Shown here one piece after another: positions 1-7,133 of a stretch of DNA of 64,000 nucleotides. A program made the translations under genes and the position numbers. Position 1 is the first letter of the stretch. Every line of letters starts with the position of its first letter. The stretch comes from Pseudomonas baetica. GTDB lineage: Bacteria > Pseudomonadota > Gammaproteobacteria > Pseudomonadales > Pseudomonadaceae. The stretch lies in assembly GCF_002813455.1 (NCBI RefSeq), contig NZ_PHHE01000001.1, positions 5,797,001 to 5,861,000 on the forward strand. The letters run 5' to 3'. The notes under the pieces were generated by a model. It searched no databases, was not told the DNA's origin, and saw only the letters and a program-made list of their open reading frames with translations.

Positions 1-182
1 ACCGCCAGGTTCACGCCATCGGCGATGCTGGCGTCCTGAGTGGCCGTCTCCAGTTTGATTTCAGATTCAATCTGCACCATCAGCGCATGCAGATCTTCAC
101 GTTCTGCTTCCGTCAGCGGTGGATTCTGTTCCAGCTGCTCGCGCAGGGTATTGAGCTGTTTCTGCAGTTCTTGGGCGGGCAT
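1..182 (-). CDS. DUF4404 family protein (partial, runs off the window)
   Basis: The minus frame starts at an ATG at 182 with MPAQELQKQLNTLREQL and stays open to base 1, so the C-terminus is missing. The visible part is a leucine- and glutamate-rich amphipathic helix followed by a segment with several acidic residues (TEAERED, ESEIKLE). This resembles the small cytoplasmic DUF4404 proteins of Pseudomonas. The function of the family is unknown. The assignment rests on recall of the family's N-terminal pattern. Confidence 0.6.
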   Translation of the reverse strand, partial: MPAQELQKQLNTLREQLEQNPPLTEAEREDLHALMVQIESEIKLETATQDASIADGVNLA

Positions 183-291
183 GGTGTTCTTCCTTTTATC
201 GAGAGGCACTGGCATTGACCGCAGCCACGCGCCAAAGGTCTATGACTGACCTTTAGATTAATCCACTCTCGTCCACCCTGCATGATCCCGA

Positions 292-912
292 TCAGGGCTT
301 TTCGCCTTTGAGACGGCGCAGGCTGATGTCGGCCAGGCAGTTGTCGAGCTCGCCCAGATGATCGATCACCGAGTGCACGCCGAGGCAGAACAGCTGCACA
401 GTCGCCTTGCCGCGCAGTTGTTCACGTTCTTTCTGACTTAAGGCCTGCCATTCGCCCGGCGCGAGGCCGCACAGTGAACCGCAGGAGGCGAGACCGATTG
501 TCCATAACCCGGCATTCAATCCCGATTGCAGCAACCGTGGCTCGCCGCTGACCAGTACGCAACCGTCGAGACTGGCGACGTTCAAGTCCATGAGTGCTTG
601 CCAGCAGGCGTTGGGCGCAGGCCACGAATTGGTTGTTGCCGAGTGTTGCGCCGGTTTGATCCAGGACGGCAACGACGCCGACAGTGGCTGGGCGAGGGCA
701 AGGGGGAGCTCATCAAGCCAGGCGCACGGAATCTGCTGGCGCTGCAAACTATGCAGGCTGTCGATTGCGCCCGGTGTGACATCGGCATGCTCGGGCAGGG
801 CGGTGGTCTGTTGGCGGGCGCGGGCACCGAAATCCACCAGACAGCCGCTGAGTCCGAACAGAACGGCCGTCAGGGTGGGGGCGGCGATAGGCAAGGTTTC
901 AGCGTGAGGCAT
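292..912 (-). CDS. HAD-fold protein, phosphonatase-like, nucleophile missing
   Basis: A 206-residue cytoplasmic protein whose N-terminus resembles phosphonoacetaldehyde hydrolase-type HAD enzymes: the strand VLFGLSGCLVDFG at residues 17-29 aligns with the usual motif I. The aspartate nucleophile of motif I is replaced by Gly20, so normal HAD phosphotransfer looks impossible. A later segment (CVLVSGEPRLLQSGLNAGLWTIGL) resembles the motif II/III region. The gene is divergent from mlaA, with about 200 bp between. A binding or pseudo-enzyme role is plausible, but the substrate cannot be read from the sequence. Confidence 0.7.
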   Translation of the reverse strand: MPHAETLPIAAPTLTAVLFGLSGCLVDFGARARQQTTALPEHADVTPGAIDSLHSLQRQQIPCAWLDELPLALAQPLSASLPSWIKPAQHSATTNSWPAPNACWQALMDLNVASLDGCVLVSGEPRLLQSGLNAGLWTIGLASCGSLCGLAPGEWQALSQKEREQLRGKATVQLFCLGVHSVIDHLGELDNCLADISLRRLKGEKP

Positions 913-1109
913 GGAAACGTCCCTGAAATGAAGACAAGGTTAGGGAATGCCGGTGACAGTTGGATGACAGCTGTGTGAATGACGCCGCGAGAATCTTCCT
1001 ACAACTCGCTGCATTCCCAGACTGCCCAAAAGGCCTTTTACGCTTATACTGGCGCTCTTAACGCCGAGGCTCTGATGCCCGCGCCAGTACAAAACCAAGG
1101 AGTTTTTCT

Positions 1110-1799
1110 ATGCGCTTGAGCCCTCCGCTCGCTCAGCTTTGTGTATACGCCGGCCTGTTGCTGGCTCCGTTCGCCACTCAGGCTGCGACGGAAGAAGACC
1201 CTTGGGAAAGCGTTAACCGTCCGATCTTCCAGTTCAACGACTTCGTCGATACCTACGCGCTGAAGCCGTTGGCACAGGGTTATGAGTTCGTGACACCGCA
1301 ATTTGTCGAAGACGGCATCCACAACATGTTCCGTAACGTTGGTGATGTGACCAACCTTGCAAACAACATTCTGCAGGCCAAACCGGCTGCGGCTGGCGTC
1401 GACACCGCACGGCTGATCTTCAACACCACCTTCGGCCTGCTTGGTTTCTTCGACGTCGGCACCAAAATGGGCCTGAATCGCAGCGATGAAGATTTCGGTC
1501 AGACCCTCGGTTACTGGGGTGTGAGCAGCGGTCCCTACGTGATGCTGCCGTTGATGGGCCCGAGCACCCTGCGTGACGCACCGTCCAAGTATGTCGACAG
1601 CTACACCGGCATGTATCGCTATATCAACGACGTGCCGGTGCGTAACTCGATCTTCGGTCTGAACATCGTCGACACCCGCGCCAGTCTGCTGTCGAGCGAG
1701 AAGCTGATCAGCGGTGACAAGTACACCTTCATCCGCAACGCCTACCTGCAAAACCGCGAGTTCAAGGTGAAGGATGGCCAGGTCGAAGACGATTTTTAA
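1110..1799 (+). CDS. mlaA: MlaA/VacJ family outer-membrane lipid-asymmetry protein
   Basis: A 229-residue protein with the MlaA signatures DPWESVNRPIFQFND, a GFFDVG segment and the GPYVMLPLMGPSTLRD block. MlaA sits in the outer membrane and passes mislocalised phospholipids from the outer leaflet to the Mla periplasmic carrier. It has an N-terminal signal peptide ending near ATQA. Unlike E. coli MlaA there is no lipobox cysteine at the cleavage site, and the only cysteine is at residue 11 inside the signal. The start follows AAGGAG (1098-1103). A strong terminator follows the gene. Confidence 0.93.
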   Translation: MRLSPPLAQLCVYAGLLLAPFATQAATEEDPWESVNRPIFQFNDFVDTYALKPLAQGYEFVTPQFVEDGIHNMFRNVGDVTNLANNILQAKPAAAGVDTARLIFNTTFGLLGFFDVGTKMGLNRSDEDFGQTLGYWGVSSGPYVMLPLMGPSTLRDAPSKYVDSYTGMYRYINDVPVRNSIFGLNIVDTRASLLSSEKLISGDKYTFIRNAYLQNREFKVKDGQVEDDF

Positions 1800-1819
1800 T
1801 TTCGATCGATGAAATAAAG

Positions 1820-1845
1820 AAGGCGACCCTCGGGTCGCCTTTTTT
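1820..1845 (+). terminator. Rho-independent terminator after mlaA
   Basis: A perfect GC-rich stem (AAGGCGACCC paired with GGGTCGCCTT) is followed by a run of T. It lies 20 bp past the mlaA stop and just before the convergent PilZ gene. Confidence 0.9.
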
Positions 1846-1853
1846 GTGTGCGC

Positions 1854-2153
1854 TTATTTCATCTGCAGAATGGTCAGGCCGAGCTTTTGTCCGCCGCCAT
1901 CCTGCGCTTTGACCCAGACCACTTCGGTTTCCGCTTCCAGCCCGCTGAGCGCCGCATGCTCGGAGTCGATACGCACACTCAGCCTGTCACCCATTGCAAA
2001 CTGGCGCGGCGCTTCGACCTGCATGCCACTGCTGGACAGGTCGATGCACACCGCTGATACCTCATCACCCTCATGGATCAACACGACATCGGCATCGACC
2101 CGCATGCGGATGAAATCGCGCTTTTCGCTGTAGTCCCGACCGGTTTGACTCAT
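1854..2153 (-). CDS. PilZ domain protein
   Basis: A 99-residue single-domain PilZ protein. It has the two c-di-GMP-binding motifs: an arginine motif (KRDFIRMR, near residues 10-17) and a D-x-S-x-x-G motif (DLSSSGMQ). PilZ proteins act as cytoplasmic c-di-GMP receptors. An in-frame start lies 25 codons upstream at 2228, but MSQTGRDYSEKRD at 2153 gives the usual PilZ length. It is divergent from rssB and convergent with mlaA. Confidence 0.85.
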   Translation of the reverse strand: MSQTGRDYSEKRDFIRMRVDADVVLIHEGDEVSAVCIDLSSSGMQVEAPRQFAMGDRLSVRIDSEHAALSGLEAETEVVWVKAQDGGGQKLGLTILQMK

Positions 2154-2427
2154 GGCTTCGTCCTTCCATTGGGTTACGGTTTGAGCTGTTCTTATAACTC
2201 TCGGTGATTTGACAAGTAAAGTCGTCAAGCGACCATCGGCGCATGCTTGAAACGCCCCGCGGATGGGAGTACCGTCTGCGCCTTAGAAGGGCACCTCTGG
2301 TGCAACCGTGTACGGAGCTAACGCTCGAAAGCGGTGCAGCAGAGAGGCTAGAAAGCGAATCCAGTAGTCTGTGCCGGGCCAATGCCCCGCCAACTACGCC
2401 AACCTAATTCTGGCGCCGTTTGCCCAC

Positions 2428-3609
2428 ATGCCAAAAACCAGTGCCACGCTGCTGATAATCGATGATGACGAAGTAGTGCGCGCGAGCCTCGCGGCCTATT
2501 TGGAAGACAGTGGTTTCAGCGTCCTGCAGGCCAGCAACGGCCAACAGGGTCTTCAGGTATTCGAGCAAGACACGCCCGACCTGGTCATCTGCGATCTGCG
2601 CATGCCGCAGATGGGCGGTCTCGAACTGATCCGTCAGGTCACCGAGCGATCACCGCAAACGCCGGTGATCGTGGTGTCGGGTGCCGGCGTGATGAACGAC
2701 GCGGTCGAGGCCCTGCGCCTGGGCGCGGCGGATTACCTGATCAAGCCTCTCGAAGATCTGGCTGTGCTCGAGCATTCCGTGCGCCGGGCCCTGGATCGTG
2801 CGCGCCTGCTGCTGGAAAACCAGCGCTACCGCGAGAAGCTGGAAAAGGCCAACCGCGAACTCGAAGCCAGCCTGAACCTGCTCCAGGAAGACCAGAACGC
2901 CGGTCGCCAGGTGCAGATGAACATGCTGCCGGAGAGCCCGTGGAGCATCGACGAGTTCAAGTTTGCCCACCAGATCATTCCGTCTTTGTACTTGTCGGGT
3001 GATTTTGTCGACTACTTCCGTGTCGACGAGCGCCGGGTGGCGTTCTATCTGGCGGATGTCTCCGGGCATGGTGCCTCTTCAGCGTTCGTCACCGTGCTGT
3101 TGAAGTTCATGACCACGCGCTTGCTGTTCGAGTCCAGGCGCAGCGGCACATTGCCGGAATTCAAGCCTTCGGAAGTCCTTGGTCATATCAACCGGGGGCT
3201 GATCAGTTGTAAGCTGGGTAAACACGTCACAATGGTCGGTGGAGTCATCGACGAGGAGACCGGTTTGTTGACCTATAGCATCGGCGGCCATCTGCCGTTG
3301 CCAGTGTTGTACACGCCTGACAGTGTTCGTTACCTCGAAGGACGCGGTCTGCCGGTGGGCCTCTTCAACGAAGCCACCTACGAAGACCACGTGCTTGAGC
3401 TGCCGCCGACGTTCAGCCTGACGCTGATGTCCGATGGTATTCTGGATCTTTTGCCAGAACCTACGCTCAAAGAAAAAGAAGCGGCCTTGCCCGAACGGGT
3501 GAAGTCAGCGGGCGGCAGCCTGGATGGTCTGCGGCAAGTGTTTGGATTGGCCACGCTAGGGGAGATGCCGGATGATATCGCCCTGTTGGTGTTGAGCAGG
3601 AATCTTTAA
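2428..3609 (+). CDS. rssB: Response regulator with PP2C-type phosphatase domain, RssB-like
   Basis: A 393-residue protein. Residues 1-120 form a receiver (LLIIDDDE acidic pocket, phosphoacceptor in VICDLRMPQMGG, Lys in LIKP). A coiled-coil linker follows (about 130-175), then a SpoIIE/PP2C phosphatase domain that keeps its metal ligands (GDFVD, DVSGHG, SDGI, DDIAL). In Pseudomonas such proteins dephosphorylate the STAS partner RssC and affect the general stress response. The start at 2428 (MPKTSATLL) removes a 19-residue leader that lacks receiver homology. The stop overlaps the rssC start by one base. Confidence 0.88.
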   Translation: MPKTSATLLIIDDDEVVRASLAAYLEDSGFSVLQASNGQQGLQVFEQDTPDLVICDLRMPQMGGLELIRQVTERSPQTPVIVVSGAGVMNDAVEALRLGAADYLIKPLEDLAVLEHSVRRALDRARLLLENQRYREKLEKANRELEASLNLLQEDQNAGRQVQMNMLPESPWSIDEFKFAHQIIPSLYLSGDFVDYFRVDERRVAFYLADVSGHGASSAFVTVLLKFMTTRLLFESRRSGTLPEFKPSEVLGHINRGLISCKLGKHVTMVGGVIDEETGLLTYSIGGHLPLPVLYTPDSVRYLEGRGLPVGLFNEATYEDHVLELPPTFSLTLMSDGILDLLPEPTLKEKEAALPERVKSAGGSLDGLRQVFGLATLGEMPDDIALLVLSRNL

Positions 3610-4091
3610 TGAGTACCGGTAGAATCCAGTTCGCCGAGCAGGATGGCACCTTCGTCCTGAAGTTCGTCGGTGAAGTTCGCCTGACCCTGTGTTCGGCGTT
3701 GGATGCGACTATTGAGAAAATCTTCACCGCGCTGAATTTCAACGCGATCGTGATCGATTTGACCGAAACCCGCAGCATCGACAGCACCACGTTGGGCCTG
3801 TTGGCCAAACTGTCGATCCTGTCGCGGCAGAAGGTCGGCCTGCTGCCGACCGTCGTGACCACCCATGAAGACATCACCCGTCTGCTGCAATCGATGGGTT
3901 TTGAGCAGGTGTTCAACATCGTCAACCACCCCGTGCCGTGCCCGGAGTGTCTGGACGACCTGCCGGATCAGGATCAGTCGGAAGAGATTGTGCGGATCAA
4001 GGTGCTGGAAGCGCACAAGATCCTGATGGGGTTGAACGATTCCAACCGTGAAGCGTTCCATGACTTGGTCAATGCCCTCGAACGGCACTGA
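3609..4091 (+). CDS. rssC: STAS-domain anti-sigma factor antagonist, RssC-like
   Basis: A 160-residue protein with an N-terminal STAS domain. The segment SIDSTTLGLLAKL (about residues 57-69) holds the serine/threonine loop phosphorylated in anti-sigma antagonists. A C-terminal region (about 115-160) with CPECLDDLPD follows. Its ATG overlaps the TAA of the upstream RssB-type phosphatase gene, which indicates translational coupling. The pair probably forms a partner-switching module whose phosphorylation state is set by the PP2C domain of RssB. Confidence 0.86.
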   Translation: MSTGRIQFAEQDGTFVLKFVGEVRLTLCSALDATIEKIFTALNFNAIVIDLTETRSIDSTTLGLLAKLSILSRQKVGLLPTVVTTHEDITRLLQSMGFEQVFNIVNHPVPCPECLDDLPDQDQSEEIVRIKVLEAHKILMGLNDSNREAFHDLVNALERH

Positions 4092-4123
4092 TCCTCTGAA
4101 GTGATGTTGTCTGGGCCGGCCTC

Positions 4124-4201
4124 TTCGCGAGCAGGCTCGCTCCCACACTGATGCGGCGTCGATCACAAGTCCCCCCGTGGGAGCGAGCCTGCTCGCGAAA
4201 G
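4124..4201. repeat. REP pair (inverted)
   Basis: Two inverted copies of the Pseudomonas REP core (TTCGCGAGCAGGCTCGC and its complement) are separated by about 40 bp, between convergent rssC and tal. Confidence 0.85.
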
Positions 4202-4238
4202 CGGCCGCAAGATCACCAAGAGTTTCCCAGCAGCCACA

Positions 4239-4273
4239 AAAAAGGGCGAACCCAAACGGGTTCGCCCTTTTTG
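4239..4273. terminator. Bidirectional terminator between rssC and tal
   Basis: A long stem (AAAGGGCGAACCC with its complement, loop AAAC) is flanked by A and T runs on both sides, so it can stop transcription from both convergent genes. Confidence 0.9.
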
Positions 4274-4290
4274 CATTCCAGCGACTCAGA

Positions 4291-5217
4291 TCACAGCTTG
4301 GCTTGCAGCAACGCCTCAAGCTTTTCCTGGTCACGGGCGAACTGACGGATGCCTTCAGCGAGTTTCTCGGTAGCCATCGCGTCTTCGTTGGACAACCAGC
4401 GGAACTGCGCTTCATTCAAGCTCAAACGCGCTTCACCGGCATGACCCGGCGCCAGTTTGCGTTCCAGCTTGCCGGTATCTGCCGCCAGCTTGTCGATCAG
4501 ATCCGGGCTGATGGTCAGACGATCGCAGCCAGCCAGTTGCTCGATCTGGTTCAGGTTGCGGAAGCTCGCACCCATCACCACGGTCTTGTAGTCATTGGCC
4601 TTGTAGTAGTTGTAGATACGCGTCACCGACTGTACGCCCGGATCATCGGCGCCGGTGTAGTCGTTGCCGTTGGCCTTCTTGTACCAGTCGTAGATGCGGC
4701 CCACGAATGGCGAGATCAGGAACACGCCCGCATCGGCGCACGCAGCGGCTTGCGCGAAGGAGAACAGCAGGGTCAGGTTGGTCTGAATGCCTTCCTTCTC
4801 CAGCACTTCGGCAGCGCGGATGCCTTCCCAGGTGGAGGCGATCTTGATCAGTACGCGGTCGCGGCCAATGCCGGCCTTGTCGTACAGCTCGATCAGGCGG
4901 TGCGCGCGTTTGAGTACCGCGTCTTTATCGAACGACAGGCGTGCATCCACTTCGGTGGAGATACGGCCTGGAATCACTTTGAGGATTTCCTGGCCCACAG
5001 CGACGCCGAAGTGGTCGCTGGCCAGACCCACATCGCCCTTGCAGTCGCTGACGCAAGCGTTCAGCAGTTCGGCGTAAGCAGGAATGGCTGCAGCCTTGAG
5101 CAGCAGCGAAGGGTTGGTGGTGGCGTCGACCGGCTTGACCCGGGCAATCGCTTCGAAGTCGCCAGTGTCGGCAACCACGGTGGTGATTTGTTTGAGTTGT
5201 TCCAGCTTGGAAGTCAT
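4291..5217 (-). CDS. tal: Transaldolase
   Basis: A 308-residue transaldolase, the usual TalB length. It transfers dihydroxyacetone from sedoheptulose 7-phosphate to glyceraldehyde 3-phosphate in the pentose phosphate pathway. Visible signatures are [13 protein letters not shown] near the N-terminus and the Schiff-base lysine in [12 protein letters not shown]. The start [10 protein letters not shown] at 5217 was chosen over an upstream in-frame ATG at 5286, because the family begins this way. It is cytoplasmic and transcribed alone. Confidence 0.96.
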   Translation of the reverse strand: MTSKLEQLKQITTVVADTGDFEAIARVKPVDATTNPSLLLKAAAIPAYAELLNACVSDCKGDVGLASDHFGVAVGQEILKVIPGRISTEVDARLSFDKDAVLKRAHRLIELYDKAGIGRDRVLIKIASTWEGIRAAEVLEKEGIQTNLTLLFSFAQAAACADAGVFLISPFVGRIYDWYKKANGNDYTGADDPGVQSVTRIYNYYKANDYKTVVMGASFRNLNQIEQLAGCDRLTISPDLIDKLAADTGKLERKLAPGHAGEARLSLNEAQFRWLSNEDAMATEKLAEGIRQFARDQEKLEALLQAKL

Positions 5218-5419
5218 GTGTGTGCTCTGTCCTGTGGGTTTGACGACATTACCCGAGCGCTGACAGCCACTCAAGGGCGGGTGCATGTATCGATGGCCCC
5301 AGCGGCAACAACCGGGAAACGATTGTTTGAAAGGCAGGGCGCGCTATCGATGAATACGATGCCAAAACAGCCAACAGGTTCAAAGCAACTGACCTGCGAA
5401 CAGATCAGTCGCGCAGGGC
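5218..5419. other. Intergenic, tal promoter region
   Basis: About 200 bp between the start of tal and the end of the glycosidase gene. No convincing gene was seen. It must hold the tal promoter on the minus strand. Confidence 0.5.
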
Positions 5420-6364
5420 CTACTGTGTATTCAATTGGGTAGCGGCGGCCAGTTTCGCCGGTTTCGGTTGACCGCCAGAGGTCAGCAGGCCGAAGTTCTT
5501 CTCGCGATCGTTACTGCCCGTGTCGCTGTTTTTCCATTCGTAGATCGAGGTCAGCGGGATGTTGAGTCTTTTCACATCGGCGATGAAGGAGGCGATTTTG
5601 CTGGCTTGTCCGTCATTGCCGCCGTTTGAGCTGAGCGCCGAAATACCCCATTCGCTGATGACCCCGGGCAAGTGGAAGTTCTGCTGAATGAAGGTCTGCG
5701 CATTGCTGATCTGCGTGGCGGTCATGCCGTAGGGATGATAGGAAATCGCGTTGAGGCATTTCGGGTATTCACTGACGATGCGGCTCAGCGCCACGGTTGA
5801 GGCAGAGCCTGCCGTCGGTGGCCGGGCGAACCCGTAGCCGACCCGTGGCGTTGTTAGCGCCGTGCCCTGCAGCGACTTGCACACAGCGTTCATGAACGGC
5901 ACGAATGTTGTGTCGAAGTTGCGCGTTGGCCAATAGGTGTCCAGGTCGGGCTCATTCCAGATTTCAATCGCCACCAGCTGTGCGCTGTAGGACTTCTCCA
6001 GGCCCGTGAGCGCGTTGGCAAACGATTCGCCCGCTGTCGTCAGATCGCTGGCCGGCAAGGGCTTGATGGCGCGCACGGTCAGCAGCACCGGCAAACCCGC
6101 GGACCTGGCTGCCGCGAACGCATCGCTGACCTGCTGTTGATAAGCCTTGGCACTCAGGCTGTCGCTCCACACGCCGAAGCGCACAAAACTGAACCCGGCG
6201 GCTTTGATGTGGGCCGCGTCTTCGACGGTGAAGTTCTGGATCTTCACCTGAACACCAATGGTCTTGGCGGGAAGGTTGGGGAAGAGCTCACTGGCGTGAG
6301 CGTGAGTGACGGCGCTGAGCGCCAGCAACGCAGAGGCGAGCCGTTTGAGATGTGCTGATTTCAT
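5420..6364 (-). CDS. Secreted glycoside hydrolase (clan A, PslG-like)
   Basis: A 314-residue protein with a signal peptide (cleavage near HAHAS). The (beta/alpha)8 glycosidase pattern is clear: an acid/base glutamate in EIWNEPD (Glu138) and a nucleophile in GVISEWGIS (Glu238). This fits clan GH-A families such as GH39 or GH5. PslG, a related periplasmic enzyme, trims exopolysaccharide during Psl synthesis. Standing divergent at the head of the polysaccharide operon, this protein probably cleaves the polymer made here, but the substrate is not known. Confidence 0.8.
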   Translation of the reverse strand: MKSAHLKRLASALLALSAVTHAHASELFPNLPAKTIGVQVKIQNFTVEDAAHIKAAGFSFVRFGVWSDSLSAKAYQQQVSDAFAAARSAGLPVLLTVRAIKPLPASDLTTAGESFANALTGLEKSYSAQLVAIEIWNEPDLDTYWPTRNFDTTFVPFMNAVCKSLQGTALTTPRVGYGFARPPTAGSASTVALSRIVSEYPKCLNAISYHPYGMTATQISNAQTFIQQNFHLPGVISEWGISALSSNGGNDGQASKIASFIADVKRLNIPLTSIYEWKNSDTGSNDREKNFGLLTSGGQPKPAKLAAATQLNTQ

Positions 6365-6540
6365 GTCTTTTCTCCCGATGGGAATGACAACGGCGAATAG
6401 TTATCTCGTTACATGAATTACGAAACTAACAATGGCGCTAAGTGCGTCAATGTTATTTTTTGTCAGGAATCCATAACCTGAAAATCACAGTTATTTTTAG
6501 TCCGCTAATTCTGGTTGGGGCGTTTTTGGGCCTGTGGTAC

Positions 6541-6557
6541 TTAATACACTGTATTAA
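6541..6557. promoter_or_regulatory. Perfect palindrome upstream of the polysaccharide operon
   Basis: TTAATAC-ACT-GTATTAA is a perfect 7-bp inverted repeat about 100 bp upstream of the phosphatase gene, in the AT-rich divergent region (6365-6653). The shape is that of an operator for a dimeric regulator. The two winged-helix regulators encoded at 26.9-28.6 kb are candidates, by inference only. Confidence 0.45.
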
Positions 6558-6653
6558 CAGGGCCAACCTATTTCTGAGTGCGGGAAGATCTAGTGCGTTC
6601 ATTAAAGTTCGCTCTAGATGTTGGCAGTTTGATATTACACAGGAAAGTAAACT

Positions 6654-7094
6654 TTGTTCAAAAAGATCCTTGTCGTCTGCGTGGGCAATATATGCCGAAG
6701 TCCGACAGCAGAACTTCTGTTGCGCAACGCGCTGGCACCCTCAACGATCTCGGTGACCTCCGCAGGCCTTGCTGCACGCGTTGGTGAAGGTGTTGAAGCA
6801 TCGGCGCGGCAGGTGCTGGAGGATCATGGGCATAGCGCTCAAGGGTTTCAGGCACGGCAGCTGACCGCCGACATCGTCAATGAATCAGACCTGATTCTGG
6901 TCATGGAAAAACAACACGTAAATCAAGTATTGAAAATGGCCTCTCACGCCAGAGGCAAAGTGTTTTTGCTCGGCAAGTGGCAGAGCGAACGTGAAATACA
7001 AGATCCCTATCGTCAAGGCAAGGCCGCTTTTATTCATGCCCATGCATTGATTGAAGATGCTGTCAGCTCCTGGGCACAACGTCTCGCACGTTGA
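6654..7094 (+). CDS. Low-molecular-weight protein tyrosine phosphatase (Wzb/Etp type)
   Basis: A 146-residue cytoplasmic phosphatase. The P-loop CVGNICRSPTAE (residues 9-20) gives the Cys-x5-Arg signature, and DPYRQG near residue 119 carries the general acid. Such enzymes dephosphorylate the tyrosine tail of the BY-kinase encoded next. The start is a TTG behind AGGAAAG at 6641-6647. It heads an apparent operon running from here to the SGNH gene. Confidence 0.92.
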   Translation: MFKKILVVCVGNICRSPTAELLLRNALAPSTISVTSAGLAARVGEGVEASARQVLEDHGHSAQGFQARQLTADIVNESDLILVMEKQHVNQVLKMASHARGKVFLLGKWQSEREIQDPYRQGKAAFIHAHALIEDAVSSWAQRLAR

Positions 7095-7133
7095 TGAATA
7101 TTCTTCAGATCAGTGAATGGTAAGAACAGACTT

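Noticed and set aside
3606..4415. 269-codon minus-strand ORF over rssC
   Set aside because: Shadow of rssC; crosses the terminator and REP pair.
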